Shown here in pieces: positions 1-8,489 of a DNA stretch of 64,000 bases. Below the pieces are notes generated by a model. That model was not told where the DNA came from, did no database searches, and saw nothing but the letters and a program-made list of their open reading frames with translations. Where the stretch lies: assembly GCF_019219065.1 (NCBI RefSeq), contig NZ_JAHUWK010000010.1, forward strand, positions 124,001 to 188,000, written 5' to 3'. The stretch is from Duganella sp. sic0402 (GTDB lineage Bacteria > Pseudomonadota > Gammaproteobacteria > Burkholderiales > Burkholderiaceae_D). A program made the translations under genes and the position numbers. Position 1 is the first letter of the stretch, and the number at the start of each line of letters is the position of its first letter.

Positions 1-971
1 GCCTGTTCATGTTCATCGCCGACAAGGCGCGCGACCTGTCCAGCGGCACGCTGTACGTCGCCAAGTGGAACCAGAAGACCACCGACAACGGCGGCTCGGC
101 TACGCTGACCTGGATCAAGCTGGGCAGCGCCACCTCGGCTGAAATCAAGGCCCTGGCCGACCAGCTGAAAAACGCCGACATCATGGAAGTGAAAACCGCC
201 GATCCGGCGGACGCCAGTTTCACCAAGATCCCGTTCAACGGCACCTACAACTGGATCAAGATCAAGCCGGGCATGGAGAAGGCCGCAGCCTTCCTGGAAA
301 CCCACCGCTACGCAGCGCTGAAAGGCGGCAGCATGGGCTTCACCAAAATGGAAGGCACCACCGTCAACGCCAAGGACAAGATCGCCTACTCGGCCATCGC
401 ATCGATAGGCTCGGCAATGACCAATGGCTCAGGCGGCATTTCCATCAAGGGCCCATCGGCCGGCGCGGTGTATGCGCTGAACATGAAAGGCGGCCAAGTG
501 GACACCGCCGGCGCTGCGATGAACAGCGAATGGGTGCCGGTCGACATGGCAGCCGTACCGGCGCTGGTCAGCGAAGACCTGGCCACGCCTGACGCGCTGG
601 GCAACAAAGCCAACGCCGACAAGGTCGCCAATCCGGATAACATCAAGTTCTCCGAAAAACTGCGTACCCTGTTTGTGGGCGAGGACAGCAGCACCCACGT
701 CAACAACTTCCTGTGGGCGTACAACGTCGACACCAAGGCGCTGACCCGCATCCTGTCGACCCCGTCGGGTGCAGAATCCACCGGCCTGCACGCAGTGGAC
801 GACATCAACGGCTTCGCCTACATCATGAGCAACTTCCAGCACCCAGGCGATTGGGAATCGGTGCATAGCAAAGTGCAGGCCACGCTGGACCCGCTGATCC
901 GCGCCAACTACCGCGACCGCTACGGCGCGGCAGTCGGCTACATCACCGGCTTCCCGGCGCTGACCTTCTAA
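1..971 (+). CDS. PhoX-family phosphatase (DUF839), C-terminal part
   Basis: The reading frame is open to the left edge, so only about the last 320 residues are present. The stretch GEDSSTHVNNFLWAYNVDT and the later GLHAVDDINGFAYIMSNFQH are typical of the C-terminal half of PhoX/DUF839 proteins, which are exported (usually Tat-dependent) calcium/iron phosphomonoesterases that release phosphate from organic esters. The signal peptide and N-terminal metal ligands lie outside the window, so export and regulation (for example a Pho box) cannot be judged. The stop codon is followed after 12 bases by a strong hairpin, so it is probably the last gene of its transcript. Family call is good; substrate is not determined. 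Confidence 0.85.
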   Translation, partial: LFMFIADKARDLSSGTLYVAKWNQKTTDNGGSATLTWIKLGSATSAEIKALADQLKNADIMEVKTADPADASFTKIPFNGTYNWIKIKPGMEKAAAFLETHRYAALKGGSMGFTKMEGTTVNAKDKIAYSAIASIGSAMTNGSGGISIKGPSAGAVYALNMKGGQVDTAGAAMNSEWVPVDMAAVPALVSEDLATPDALGNKANADKVANPDNIKFSEKLRTLFVGEDSSTHVNNFLWAYNVDTKALTRILSTPSGAESTGLHAVDDINGFAYIMSNFQHPGDWESVHSKVQATLDPLIRANYRDRYGAAVGYITGFPALTF

Positions 972-983
972 GCCGATCGAGCC

Positions 984-1015
984 GCCAACCCGCCAGCGGC
1001 AGCTGGCGGGTTGGC
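984..1015 (+). terminator. Strong hairpin after the PhoX-type gene
   Basis: Two perfect 14-base arms, GCCAACCCGCCAGC (984-997) and GCTGGCGGGTTGGC (1002-1015), enclose a 4-base loop. It begins 12 bases after the stop codon. There is no following T-run, so it may act as a transcript-stabilising 3' hairpin or an imperfect intrinsic terminator. Confidence 0.6.
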
Positions 1016-1085
1016 ACATTGCGTGAGAATCACTTTAATTTCCAAATGGCAAGTTTTAGCTTCTACCAACTTACCAGGACATCTC

Positions 1086-1321
1086 ATGAGTTTCCGATTG
1101 CATGAAAGAATGCCAAAGGCGGTCGCAGAAGGCCGCAAGTTCATCGACGCCAAAGTGCGCAGCAAAAACCTGGATATCGCCGCCATGCAGCAAACCTAGG
1201 CGTACAAGAAAGAATACGCCGCCTCCATCGCCGAATTGAGCGGCAAGCCTGAAGCAGAACGCATCAGCGCTTGCAACTTCGAATGGGTCCTTATAGCGAC
1301 AAGGCGTCCAAGAAAAAGTAA
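1086..1321 (+). pseudogene. Decayed small gene (in-frame stop plus frameshift)
   Basis: An ATG at 1086 has a good ribosome site (AGGA, 1076-1079). The frame encodes a charged peptide beginning MSFRLHERMPKAVAEGRKF and runs to a TAG at 1197. Directly after the TAG the same frame continues with coding-like sequence (AYKKEYAASIAELSGKPEAE, about 1200-1259). Near 1270 the sense shifts to another frame, where it ends in GPYSDKASKKK and a TAA at 1319-1321, as expected from a one-base loss. The ancestral product would be a soluble, lysine-rich protein of about 78 residues. I do not recognise its family. Two separate lesions make a single sequencing error unlikely, though neither can be excluded here. 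Confidence 0.55.
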
Positions 1322-1327
1322 ACAGCC

Positions 1328-2794
1328 CTAGGGGTTGGCCGGCCGCAGTTTCTGCAGTTCCGCCGCCGCATGGCGGTTGCCCGGATCGAGCGCCAGCACC
1401 CTGGTGTAGCCGGCGCGCGCGCCTTCGACGTCGCCCGCCGCCAGCAAGGTCTCGGCCAGGCTGTCGTGGACATTCGGGCTGGCTGGATAAGCTGCGGCGT
1501 TCCAGCGCATCACCTGCACCGCCGCCTCGATTTTCTGCTTGCGCAACAGGCCGTAGCCGAACGCGTTCAAGGCCTTTTCACTGACATCATAATTTTCCGG
1601 TTCACTGGCGCGCAGCCTTGTGTATTCGGCGCGCATGGCGTCGAGTCCCTGGTGGTACAGAATCGGCGTCAACGCATCAGCCAGGCTGCGTTTTGGCAGC
1701 GCCACCGGCTTGCCGTGCAACTGGTCGGCAATATCGCGCGCCATGCCCACCACCACCGCTCCCTGCCAGGCATTGTTGAGAATGATGATGGTCACCCGAT
1801 CCGACACGGAGCGCACCAGTATGCTCTGATAGCCGGGGATGCTGCCGGTATGCGTCACCACCGGCCGCGCCGGACCGCCCTGCACCGTCCAGTCCTCGAC
1901 CCCCCAGCCGTAGCCATATTGATTGCCGCGATCCATGAACATCTCGCGCTGCGCCGCCTGGCTGAGCAGGCGGCCATCGGCCAGCGCCGTGTCGAAGCGC
2001 AGCAAGTCCTGCGCGCTCCCATACACGCCAGCTGCGGCATAGGAAACAGACGCGTCGATATACGGCGGCAGCTGGCGGCCGCCATCATCGGCCGGCGCTG
2101 TAGCCAACGCAAGCTTGGGCAGGATGCTGCGGCCGTCGAAAACGCCGCTGTCGCGCATGCCCGCCGGTTGCAGGATATGCTGCCGCAGATTGTCGGCATA
2201 GCTGTTGCCGGTGGCTGCCTCGATGATCATGCCGAGGAGGAAATAGCCATTGTTGTTATAGCGCCAGACGCCCGGCTTGCCGGCCAGCTTGCCCGGTATC
2301 CACTCGCGGGCAAATTCGGTTGGCGTGTAGGAACGGCGCGCGGCGCTGGTCCAGAATGGATCGGTATAGCGCGGCGCCACGTCAGCCAGGCCGGAGGTAT
2401 GCGACAGCAATTGCCGCAGCGTGATGCGCCCGGCCTCGGTCTCCGCGTACAGCGCCGGCAGATAAAAGCCGACGGTCTGATCCAGGTCGATGCGGCCTAA
2501 CTCCGCCAGCCGCATCACCAGGGTCGCCGTCATCGGCTTGCTGAGCGAACCGATGCGGAACACCGCATCGCTCTCCAGCGGTGTTGTCCATCCCGGCTGC
2601 GCCACGCCGAACGCAGCCTGGTACAACGGCTTGCCATCGCGCGCGACCAGCACCACACCGCTGAAGTCACGCTGTTCAGCGTAGCCACGCACCAGTTGGT
2701 CCAGCGTGACGGTGCTGGCCTGGGCGCTGGCGCACATGGCGATGAGGGCGATACAGGCCGCGCCTGCGCCGGCCATCAATTTACGCACCGTCAT
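1328..2794 (-). CDS. Exported SxxK serine hydrolase (class C beta-lactamase fold) with C-terminal TPR
   Basis: About 488 residues. The N-terminus (MTVRKLMAGAGAACIALIAM) is a signal peptide cut near ASAQA-S, so the protein works in the periplasm or outside. The beta-lactamase/DD-peptidase fold is shown by S83-L-S-K86 (nucleophile motif), Y179-N-N181 (YxN) and H315-T-G (third motif). The last ~100 residues carry helical TPR-like repeats (GDVEGARAGYTRVLALDPGN). Such proteins include esterases, D-aminopeptidases and peptidoglycan hydrolases; the substrate here is unknown. The start is set by a 4-base ATGA overlap with the stop of the upstream NTF2-like gene, implying translational coupling; an upstream in-frame start is not needed. 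Confidence 0.85.
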   Translation of the reverse strand: MTVRKLMAGAGAACIALIAMCASAQASTVTLDQLVRGYAEQRDFSGVVLVARDGKPLYQAAFGVAQPGWTTPLESDAVFRIGSLSKPMTATLVMRLAELGRIDLDQTVGFYLPALYAETEAGRITLRQLLSHTSGLADVAPRYTDPFWTSAARRSYTPTEFAREWIPGKLAGKPGVWRYNNNGYFLLGMIIEAATGNSYADNLRQHILQPAGMRDSGVFDGRSILPKLALATAPADDGGRQLPPYIDASVSYAAAGVYGSAQDLLRFDTALADGRLLSQAAQREMFMDRGNQYGYGWGVEDWTVQGGPARPVVTHTGSIPGYQSILVRSVSDRVTIIILNNAWQGAVVVGMARDIADQLHGKPVALPKRSLADALTPILYHQGLDAMRAEYTRLRASEPENYDVSEKALNAFGYGLLRKQKIEAAVQVMRWNAAAYPASPNVHDSLAETLLAAGDVEGARAGYTRVLALDPGNRHAAAELQKLRPANP

Positions 2795-3252
2795 TTTTTC
2801 GCCGGCCGGATGCCGGTGTATTGCGCCGAGACCAGCAGCCATTGCTGATTGACCAGCCGGGCGACATAGCCAGCACGCAGCGCGAAGCTACGCGCTGCGC
2901 CATCCTGATTGATGGTGTACGACAGCCGCGCCGAAATCAGCGCCGTATCGCCGGACTGGCGCACCACGGTTTCATCCAGCTGCAGCTGCGGCGCGGGCCG
3001 CTTCTGCTCCGGCGCATAGAACGACAGCATTTTTTCACGGCTGTCGACTTCGCCCAGCGGCGAGATCTCGACATAGTCCTCAGTGGTGACGGCCTTCAGC
3101 GCCGCCTGGTCAAAACTGTTTTGCGCCTGCGCGTGGCGCTGCACCAGCGCGGCCAGTTGGGCCTCGTCAGGCGCAGCGTGTGCCGCAGCGGCGCAAACCA
3201 GCGCAGCGCCGGCCAATCCGGCGGACAGGAAGTGGGCAAAGCGTGTCTTCAT
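2791..3252 (-). CDS. Exported NTF2-like (DUF4440/SnoaL-type) protein
   Basis: 153 residues with a clear signal peptide (MKTRFAHFLSAGLAGAALVC, cleavage near AHA-AP). The mature part has the NTF2-like cone-fold pattern: a helical start with conserved tryptic spacing, DYVEISPLGEVDSREKMLSF, then alternating strands ending in QWLLVSAQYTGI. DUF4440 proteins are often small-ligand-binding or accessory proteins without a fixed reaction. It is the first gene of a two-gene operon, overlapping the SxxK hydrolase by four bases, so the two may act on the same periplasmic substrate (inference). The 179-base stretch between it and the MFS gene (3253-3431) holds its promoter; I see no other gene there. Confidence 0.8.
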   Translation of the reverse strand: MKTRFAHFLSAGLAGAALVCAAAAHAAPDEAQLAALVQRHAQAQNSFDQAALKAVTTEDYVEISPLGEVDSREKMLSFYAPEQKRPAPQLQLDETVVRQSGDTALISARLSYTINQDGAARSFALRAGYVARLVNQQWLLVSAQYTGIRPAKK

Positions 3253-3431
3253 GCGTTTTCATCCCAAAAAGCCTAACAATAGGATGTTCACGCGCAAACT
3301 GAACCGGTTTGCGATAAACCGCAACAAATCCGGCCCAGAATGCATATTCAAATGGCTAGAAAGCAATCACGCAGTCAGTACTCCGGGGTTGAGTTTCTGC
3401 GCTTCCGGCGCCAGGATGGTCTCTGTTTACA

Positions 3432-4616
3432 TCATTGCAAAACGCCAGCCGTCACTGAATTTTGCGTTCTCGCCCCCCAAAGCACCAGCAACAACGCCAG
3501 CACCGTCAGCGCAGCGCCGGCATACATCACGGCGGCGTAACCAAGGTTGGCGCTGAGTACCATTGCACCTGCCGCCGCGCCGATCGCGTTGCCCAGATTG
3601 AACGCGCCGATATTGACCGACGAGGCCAGGCCCGGCGCTTCGGTCGCAGCGCGCATCACCCGCATCTGCACCGGCGGCACCAGCGCGAAGGCGGCGATGC
3701 CCCACACCAGCAGTCCAACGGCAGCGCCGGCCTGCGTCTGTGCCAGCCACGGGAAGGCAAGCATGGTCACCGTTTCCAGCAGCAGGAAGCCGATCAGCGT
3801 CTTGTCGATCGAACGGTCGGCCAGTTTGCCGCCGAGCGAATTGCCAATCGTGAAACCGATGCCGATCAGCGCCAGCATCGCTGTGATAAAACCAGGCGTA
3901 GCGTTGGTGAAGGTTTTCAGCGCCGGATTGATGTAGGTGTACAGCGCGAAGGTCGCGCCCGAGGCCAGCACCGTGGTCAGCAAGGCTTGCAGCACCACCG
4001 GGCGCAAAAGCACTTTCAATTCCTTGCGCACATTTGGCGCGGCGCCTGCGCTGCCTTGCGGCAGGAACATCAGCAGCGCCGCCATGGCCAGCACACCCAG
4101 CGCGCTGATCGCACCGAACGACTCGCGCCAGCCCAGGTTGTCGCTGAGCCAGGTCGCGGCCGGCACACCACCGATGTTGGCGATGGTCAGGCCGAGGAAC
4201 ATGCTGGCCACGGCACTGGCCTGCTTGTCGCGCGGCACCAGGCTGGCCGCCACCACTGAGCCGATGCCAAAGAACGCACCGTGAGTCAGGCTGGTGATGA
4301 CGCGCGCCACCATCAGGCTGGCGTAGCCGGGCGCGATAGCCGACAGCAGATTACCGATGGTGAAGATCGCCATCAGCGCAATCAGCGCCTTGCGGCGCGG
4401 CCAGCGTGCCAGCAGCAAGGTCATGAACGGCGCACCGATCGTCACGCCGATCGCGTAGGCCGAAACCAGCAGGCCCGCCGTGGGAATAGCAACGTTGACG
4501 CCTTGGGCGATCGTCAACAACATGCCCATCGGCCCGAATTCCGTGGTGCCGATACCGAATGCGCCAATTGCCAGGGCCAACAGTGGCAGCGCGGAGGAGT
4601 GAGTGTGTTTATTCAT
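3432..4616 (-). CDS. MFS efflux transporter (AraJ/sugar-drug efflux type)
   Basis: 394 residues with about 12 hydrophobic segments. The first segment carries GIGTTEFGPMGMLL, the hallmark of the DHA1/AraJ-like branch of the major facilitator superfamily, and RWPRRKALIA after segment 2 is the usual loop 2-3 motif. Members export sugars, drugs or arabinose-like compounds by proton antiport across the inner membrane. The start MNKHTHSS is preferred over a longer in-frame extension because that extension would run into the divergent regulator's promoter and has no hydrophobic or conserved content. A LysR gene is transcribed away from it across 77 bases, the common arrangement for a regulator controlling its efflux pump. 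The substrate is not predictable. Confidence 0.88.
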   Translation of the reverse strand: MNKHTHSSALPLLALAIGAFGIGTTEFGPMGMLLTIAQGVNVAIPTAGLLVSAYAIGVTIGAPFMTLLLARWPRRKALIALMAIFTIGNLLSAIAPGYASLMVARVITSLTHGAFFGIGSVVAASLVPRDKQASAVASMFLGLTIANIGGVPAATWLSDNLGWRESFGAISALGVLAMAALLMFLPQGSAGAAPNVRKELKVLLRPVVLQALLTTVLASGATFALYTYINPALKTFTNATPGFITAMLALIGIGFTIGNSLGGKLADRSIDKTLIGFLLLETVTMLAFPWLAQTQAGAAVGLLVWGIAAFALVPPVQMRVMRAATEAPGLASSVNIGAFNLGNAIGAAAGAMVLSANLGYAAVMYAGAALTVLALLLVLWGARTQNSVTAGVLQ

Positions 4617-4693
4617 AGTTGAAGCATTATGCGGCCCACAATTTCCCAAATAAAGCCCATAATCCTCAAAATACTTTTGCGAATAATGGAAAA
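4617..4693. promoter_or_regulatory. Divergent MFS/LysR control region
   Basis: This AT-rich 77-base gap separates two divergent starts. It holds a dyad ATTATG (4626-4631) ... CATAAT (4658-4663), a plausible LysR-type operator. No clear -35/-10 pair can be assigned with confidence. Confidence 0.45.
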
Positions 4694-5614
4694 ATGAAGC
4701 TGGCACTGGATGAACTGACGGTATTTCTGGCGGTGGTCGATACCGGCTCGCTGACAGCGGCGGCGGAGCATCTGGGCCAGCCCGTCTCGACCATCAGCCG
4801 CCTGCTGGCCCGGCTGGAAGAGAAGCTGCACACCACGCTGCTGCGCCGGACCACGCGCCGCATGGACCTGACTGACGAGGGATGTGAATTCCTCAAGGAC
4901 GCGCGCAACATTGTGGAATCGGTCCGCATTGCCGAAGACCGGATGATGGAGCGGCGCGGCCAGCTGGCCGGCCCTTTGCGGGTGGATGCGGTCACACCAT
5001 TCATGCTGCATGTGATGGTGCCGCTGATGCCGGGCTATCGCACGCTGCATCCCAAGGTGGAGCTGAGCCTGAGCAGCAACGAAGGCTTTATCGACCTGCT
5101 GGAGCGGCGTGTCGATCTGGCAATCCGCATCGGCGACCTGAAAGACTCCACACTCTACAGCCGCCTGCTCGGCCACACCCGCATCCGTCTGCTGGCCAGT
5201 CCGGCATACCTGCGCCAGTATGGTGTGCCGCACGAAGTGGGCGACCTGCCGCGGCATGAGCTGCTCGGTTTCAGCGAGCCGGAGATACTGAACCAATGGC
5301 CTTTGCTGCATCCCGACGGCAAGCTGGTGCAGATCGCGCCTACCATGACCTCGCCCAGCGGCGAGACGCTGCGCCAGCTGGCCTTGCAGGGCATGGGGAT
5401 TATCTGCATGTCCGACTTTATGACCGCCGTCGATGTCGAACAAGGAAGGCTGGTCGAAGTGCTGCCGCAGCTGGTACAACACAAACTCAAGCCCATCCAC
5501 GCGGTCTACTACCAGCACTCGACCGTCTCAGCCAGGATCGCCTCGATGGTGAACTACCTGGCCGAAGCCATGCGCGCGCCGGAAGCGGCCTGGCCGACAT
5601 TGAAGACACGCTGA
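4694..5614 (+). CDS. LysR-family transcriptional regulator
   Basis: 306 residues. The N-terminal winged helix-turn-helix (residues about 3-62: DELTVFLAVVDTGSLTAAAE then QPVSTISRLLARLEEKL) and the periplasmic-binding-like effector domain (about 90-295) are typical of LysR proteins. The chosen ATG (MKLALDEL) places the helix-turn-helix at its usual distance from the N-terminus; an extension to 4619 would add 25 residues lying in the promoter. It is divergent to the MFS transporter and probably controls it and itself. The subfamily is the one often annotated as CrgA/DmlR-like; the effector is unknown. Confidence 0.9.
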   Translation: MKLALDELTVFLAVVDTGSLTAAAEHLGQPVSTISRLLARLEEKLHTTLLRRTTRRMDLTDEGCEFLKDARNIVESVRIAEDRMMERRGQLAGPLRVDAVTPFMLHVMVPLMPGYRTLHPKVELSLSSNEGFIDLLERRVDLAIRIGDLKDSTLYSRLLGHTRIRLLASPAYLRQYGVPHEVGDLPRHELLGFSEPEILNQWPLLHPDGKLVQIAPTMTSPSGETLRQLALQGMGIICMSDFMTAVDVEQGRLVEVLPQLVQHKLKPIHAVYYQHSTVSARIASMVNYLAEAMRAPEAAWPTLKTR

Positions 5615-5692
5615 AGCGCGGCGCGCTCTACCGTGCGGCGCGGCACGCGCATGCGGCTGATAATAGACATATAGCCTCCAGGGAGAACTATC

Positions 5693-6763
5693 ATGTTGAA
5701 GAGTACCTTTGCCGCGCTGGCGGCATTCAGCATCGCAGCTTGCGGCGGAAGTTCCGGTTCCGGCAGCAATCCAACCCAGCCGCCTACCCAGCCGCCGGTA
5801 ACACCACCAACCACCAGCGGTCCTTCCTCGCTGGCGACCGGTCTGCAAATCCCCTGGTCCATCGCTTTCTACGGCAGCACGCCGCTGGTCAGCGAACGCG
5901 GCACGGCGCGCATCCTGGCGGTTGGCGTGAATGGCGCGCTGACACCGGTCGCCACCATCGCCGGCGTCAACGGCAGTGGTGAAGGCGGCCTGCTCGGCAT
6001 CGCCGTGCGCGACAACTATCTGTACGCCTACTTCACCGCCGGCGCTGAAAACCGCATTCAACGCTATCCGCTGACAGGCCAGGGAAGCAGCGTGCAGCTG
6101 GGCACGGCGCAGACGCTGCTGAGCGGCATTCCCTCCGGCAGCAACCACAACGGCGGCCGCCTCGCCTTCGGGCCGGACGGCATGCTGTATGCATCCACCG
6201 GCGACGCCGGCACCTCCAGCCGTTCGCAAAGCCTGAGTTCATTAGGCGGCAAGATCCTGCGCATGACGCCGGACGGCCGCGTACCATCCGATAATCCGTT
6301 CAGCGCTTCCTATGTCTACAGCTACGGCCACCGCAATGTGCAGGGCATGGCGTGGGCCAGCGACGGCAGCATGTATGCCTCCGAATTCGGCCAGAATACC
6401 TGGGACGAGCTGAACCAGATCAAGGCCGGCGCCAATTACGGCTGGCCGGATGTCGAAGGCAAGGCCGGCAACAGCAAGTACACCGATCCGCTGCAACAAT
6501 GGGCGACCTCGGACGCCAGTCCGAGCGGCATCGCCATCAGCGGCGGCAATCTCTACATCGCCAATCTGCGCGGTGAGCGGCTGCGCAAGGTGCCGCTGTC
6601 GGCCACCGGCACGGCCAGCGAATTTTATGTCCGCGAATATGGCCGCCTGCGCGATGTGGTGGCGGCGCCCGATGGCCGGCTCTACGTCCTGACCAATAAC
6701 ACCGATGGCCGCGGCACACCCAAGACCGGCGACGATCGCCTGCTGAGCGTGCCGGTGCTGTAA
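5693..6763 (+). CDS. PQQ-dependent sugar dehydrogenase-type lipoprotein
   Basis: 356 residues. The N-terminus ends in a lipobox (FSIAAC-GG), followed by a Gly/Ser/Pro linker, so it is predicted to be a periplasm-facing lipoprotein. The body is a six-bladed beta-propeller of the soluble aldose-sugar dehydrogenase group: NHNGGRLAFGPDG holds the catalytic histidine, YASTGDAG a calcium-binding loop, and SYGHRNVQGMAW the PQQ-contacting arginine. Such enzymes oxidise aldoses to lactones using PQQ and pass electrons to the respiratory chain. No PQQ biosynthesis gene is in the window. It has a good ribosome site (GGGAGA) and lies 78 bases after the LysR gene; independent transcription is likely. Confidence 0.87.
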   Translation: MLKSTFAALAAFSIAACGGSSGSGSNPTQPPTQPPVTPPTTSGPSSLATGLQIPWSIAFYGSTPLVSERGTARILAVGVNGALTPVATIAGVNGSGEGGLLGIAVRDNYLYAYFTAGAENRIQRYPLTGQGSSVQLGTAQTLLSGIPSGSNHNGGRLAFGPDGMLYASTGDAGTSSRSQSLSSLGGKILRMTPDGRVPSDNPFSASYVYSYGHRNVQGMAWASDGSMYASEFGQNTWDELNQIKAGANYGWPDVEGKAGNSKYTDPLQQWATSDASPSGIAISGGNLYIANLRGERLRKVPLSATGTASEFYVREYGRLRDVVAAPDGRLYVLTNNTDGRGTPKTGDDRLLSVPVL

Positions 6764-6770
6764 CGCCTTA

Positions 6771-8327
6771 CTACGTCAACTGGCGCAGCGCGCGCGGTGC
6801 AGTGCCTGGCAACTTGAAGGTCCCCACCGTAACCATCAAGGTCGCTGCCTGTTCTTCAAGCGACTGTGCCGCGGCGGCGGCCTGTTCGACCAGCGCCGCA
6901 TTTTGCTGTGTCACGCTATCCATCTGCATGACAGCCTCATTGATCTGCTCGATGCCGACCGTTTGCTCACGGCTGGCAGCAGAGATTTCGCCGATCAGAT
7001 CGCGCACATTGGTGATTGAGGCCACCACATTCTGCATGGTGTTGCCGGCGCCTTCGACCAAGGCGCTGCCTTCATTGATACGCTCGACCGAATCAGTGAT
7101 CAGGGCCTTGATTTCCTTGGCAGCGGCTGCGCTGCGCTGCGCCAAAGTACGTACCTCGCTGGCCACCACGGCAAAACCGCGTCCCTGCTCGCCCGCGCGG
7201 GCCGCCTCGACTGCCGCGTTCAGGGCCAGGATATTGGTCTGAAAAGCGATACCGTCAATCACCGCGATGATCTCGACAATCTTGGTCGAGCTGCCTTTGA
7301 TGCTGCCCATGTGCGCGACCACATTCTGTACTTCCTGGCCGCCCTGCGCGGCCGCGCTGGCCGCACGCGCCGCCATCTCACTGGCGTGGTTGGCGCTATC
7401 GGCGCTTTGCTTCACCGTCGAGGTCAGCTCTTCAAGCGAACTGGCGGTCTCCTCCAGCGCACTGGCCTGCTGTTCGGTGCGTGAAGACAGGTCGAGATTA
7501 CCGGTGGCGATTTCTCCCGATGCGGTCGAGATCAGATCCGAACCGCCGCGCACTTTCGCTACGATGCCCAGCAAGCCCTCGTTCATCGCACGCAAGGCGC
7601 CGAGCAATTGACCGACTTCGTCCTGCGAGGTAGCGTCGATGCGGCGCGTCAGATCACCTTTCGCCACCGCATGTGCCACCTCTACCGCATAATTCAGCGG
7701 TGCGCTGATCGAACGTATCAGCCATGTACCCAATACCGCCGTGCTGCTCAGGCCAATCACCATTGCGGCGATCGACAACCACAGGGTATTGTTGTAGCGA
7801 TGCTGGCCTTCGGTAAATTCATGTTCGGCGACGTCCAGCTGCAACTTGACCAAGTCGTTCAGCGGCACACGCAGCGTCTCGTAGTCTTGTTTGGAGCGCG
7901 CCGCCAGCGCCTTGATACGCGCCGCATCACCAGCGCGTACCGCGTTGACGCCCGGCTCGTAAATCTCCGCCGTGAGCGAATTGATAGCAGCCTGCGTCTT
8001 GCGCACCAGCTGTTGCTCCTGCTCGGTCAGTTTGGTCGCAGTGTACTGCTGCCACATCTCGGTGCTACGCTTCATCGTTGCTAGCAGTTCGTCGGCCTGG
8101 GTGGAGGGATCGGCATCCTGTATTCCTGCCAGCGACAAATACCATTGCGTCCGCAACATGCTGCGCGCGGCGGCATCCAGTTTGCCCAGCGCCACCACCC
8201 GGTCTTCATAAACCGTTTTAAGTGCTTGATTGCTGCGATGCAGATTCACCAGTCCATACCCGCCGAGGCCAAGCAACAGGAACGACATCAATAAAATAAT
8301 CAGTAGCAGGCGCTGTTTAATGGACAT
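6771..8327 (-). CDS. Methyl-accepting chemotaxis protein
   Basis: 518 residues. A membrane segment (about 8-28), a helical periplasmic four-helix-bundle sensor (about 35-185), a second membrane segment (about 190-212), a HAMP region (about 213-265) and the cytoplasmic signalling coiled coil follow in order. The hairpin tip IDGIAFQTNILALNAAVEAA and GRGFAVVASEVRTLAQRS, which contact CheA/CheW, are fully conserved. The C-terminus (LPGTAPRALRQLT) lacks a CheR-binding pentapeptide. The ligand cannot be told from sequence. It ends 7 bases from the converging sugar dehydrogenase gene, and its 5' side faces the broken LysR gene across 162 AT-rich bases. Confidence 0.95.
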   Translation of the reverse strand: MSIKQRLLLIILLMSFLLLGLGGYGLVNLHRSNQALKTVYEDRVVALGKLDAAARSMLRTQWYLSLAGIQDADPSTQADELLATMKRSTEMWQQYTATKLTEQEQQLVRKTQAAINSLTAEIYEPGVNAVRAGDAARIKALAARSKQDYETLRVPLNDLVKLQLDVAEHEFTEGQHRYNNTLWLSIAAMVIGLSSTAVLGTWLIRSISAPLNYAVEVAHAVAKGDLTRRIDATSQDEVGQLLGALRAMNEGLLGIVAKVRGGSDLISTASGEIATGNLDLSSRTEQQASALEETASSLEELTSTVKQSADSANHASEMAARAASAAAQGGQEVQNVVAHMGSIKGSSTKIVEIIAVIDGIAFQTNILALNAAVEAARAGEQGRGFAVVASEVRTLAQRSAAAAKEIKALITDSVERINEGSALVEGAGNTMQNVVASITNVRDLIGEISAASREQTVGIEQINEAVMQMDSVTQQNAALVEQAAAAAQSLEEQAATLMVTVGTFKLPGTAPRALRQLT

Positions 8328-8427
8328 GGAATCAGTATTAATTTTGTGGTTTAAGGAAACATAAATTTAAGCCCGCCAAAGGCTACCCTCTCCTTCCAGC
8401 ATCCGCTAGGTAGTAAAAATAGATAAG

Positions 8428-8449
8428 ATTGTTCTATTTATAGAACAAT
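8428..8449. promoter_or_regulatory. Perfect 10-base palindrome upstream of the broken LysR gene
   Basis: ATTGTTCTAT (8428-8437) and ATAGAACAAT (8440-8449) form a perfect inverted repeat around TT. It lies 40 bases upstream of the LysR start, inside the 162-base divergent region shared with the chemotaxis receptor. Position and symmetry suit an operator, probably for LysR autoregulation. Confidence 0.55.
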
Positions 8450-8489
8450 AACAAGGATAAAATGGAGAAAATTATTAGCTTATGTTTCA

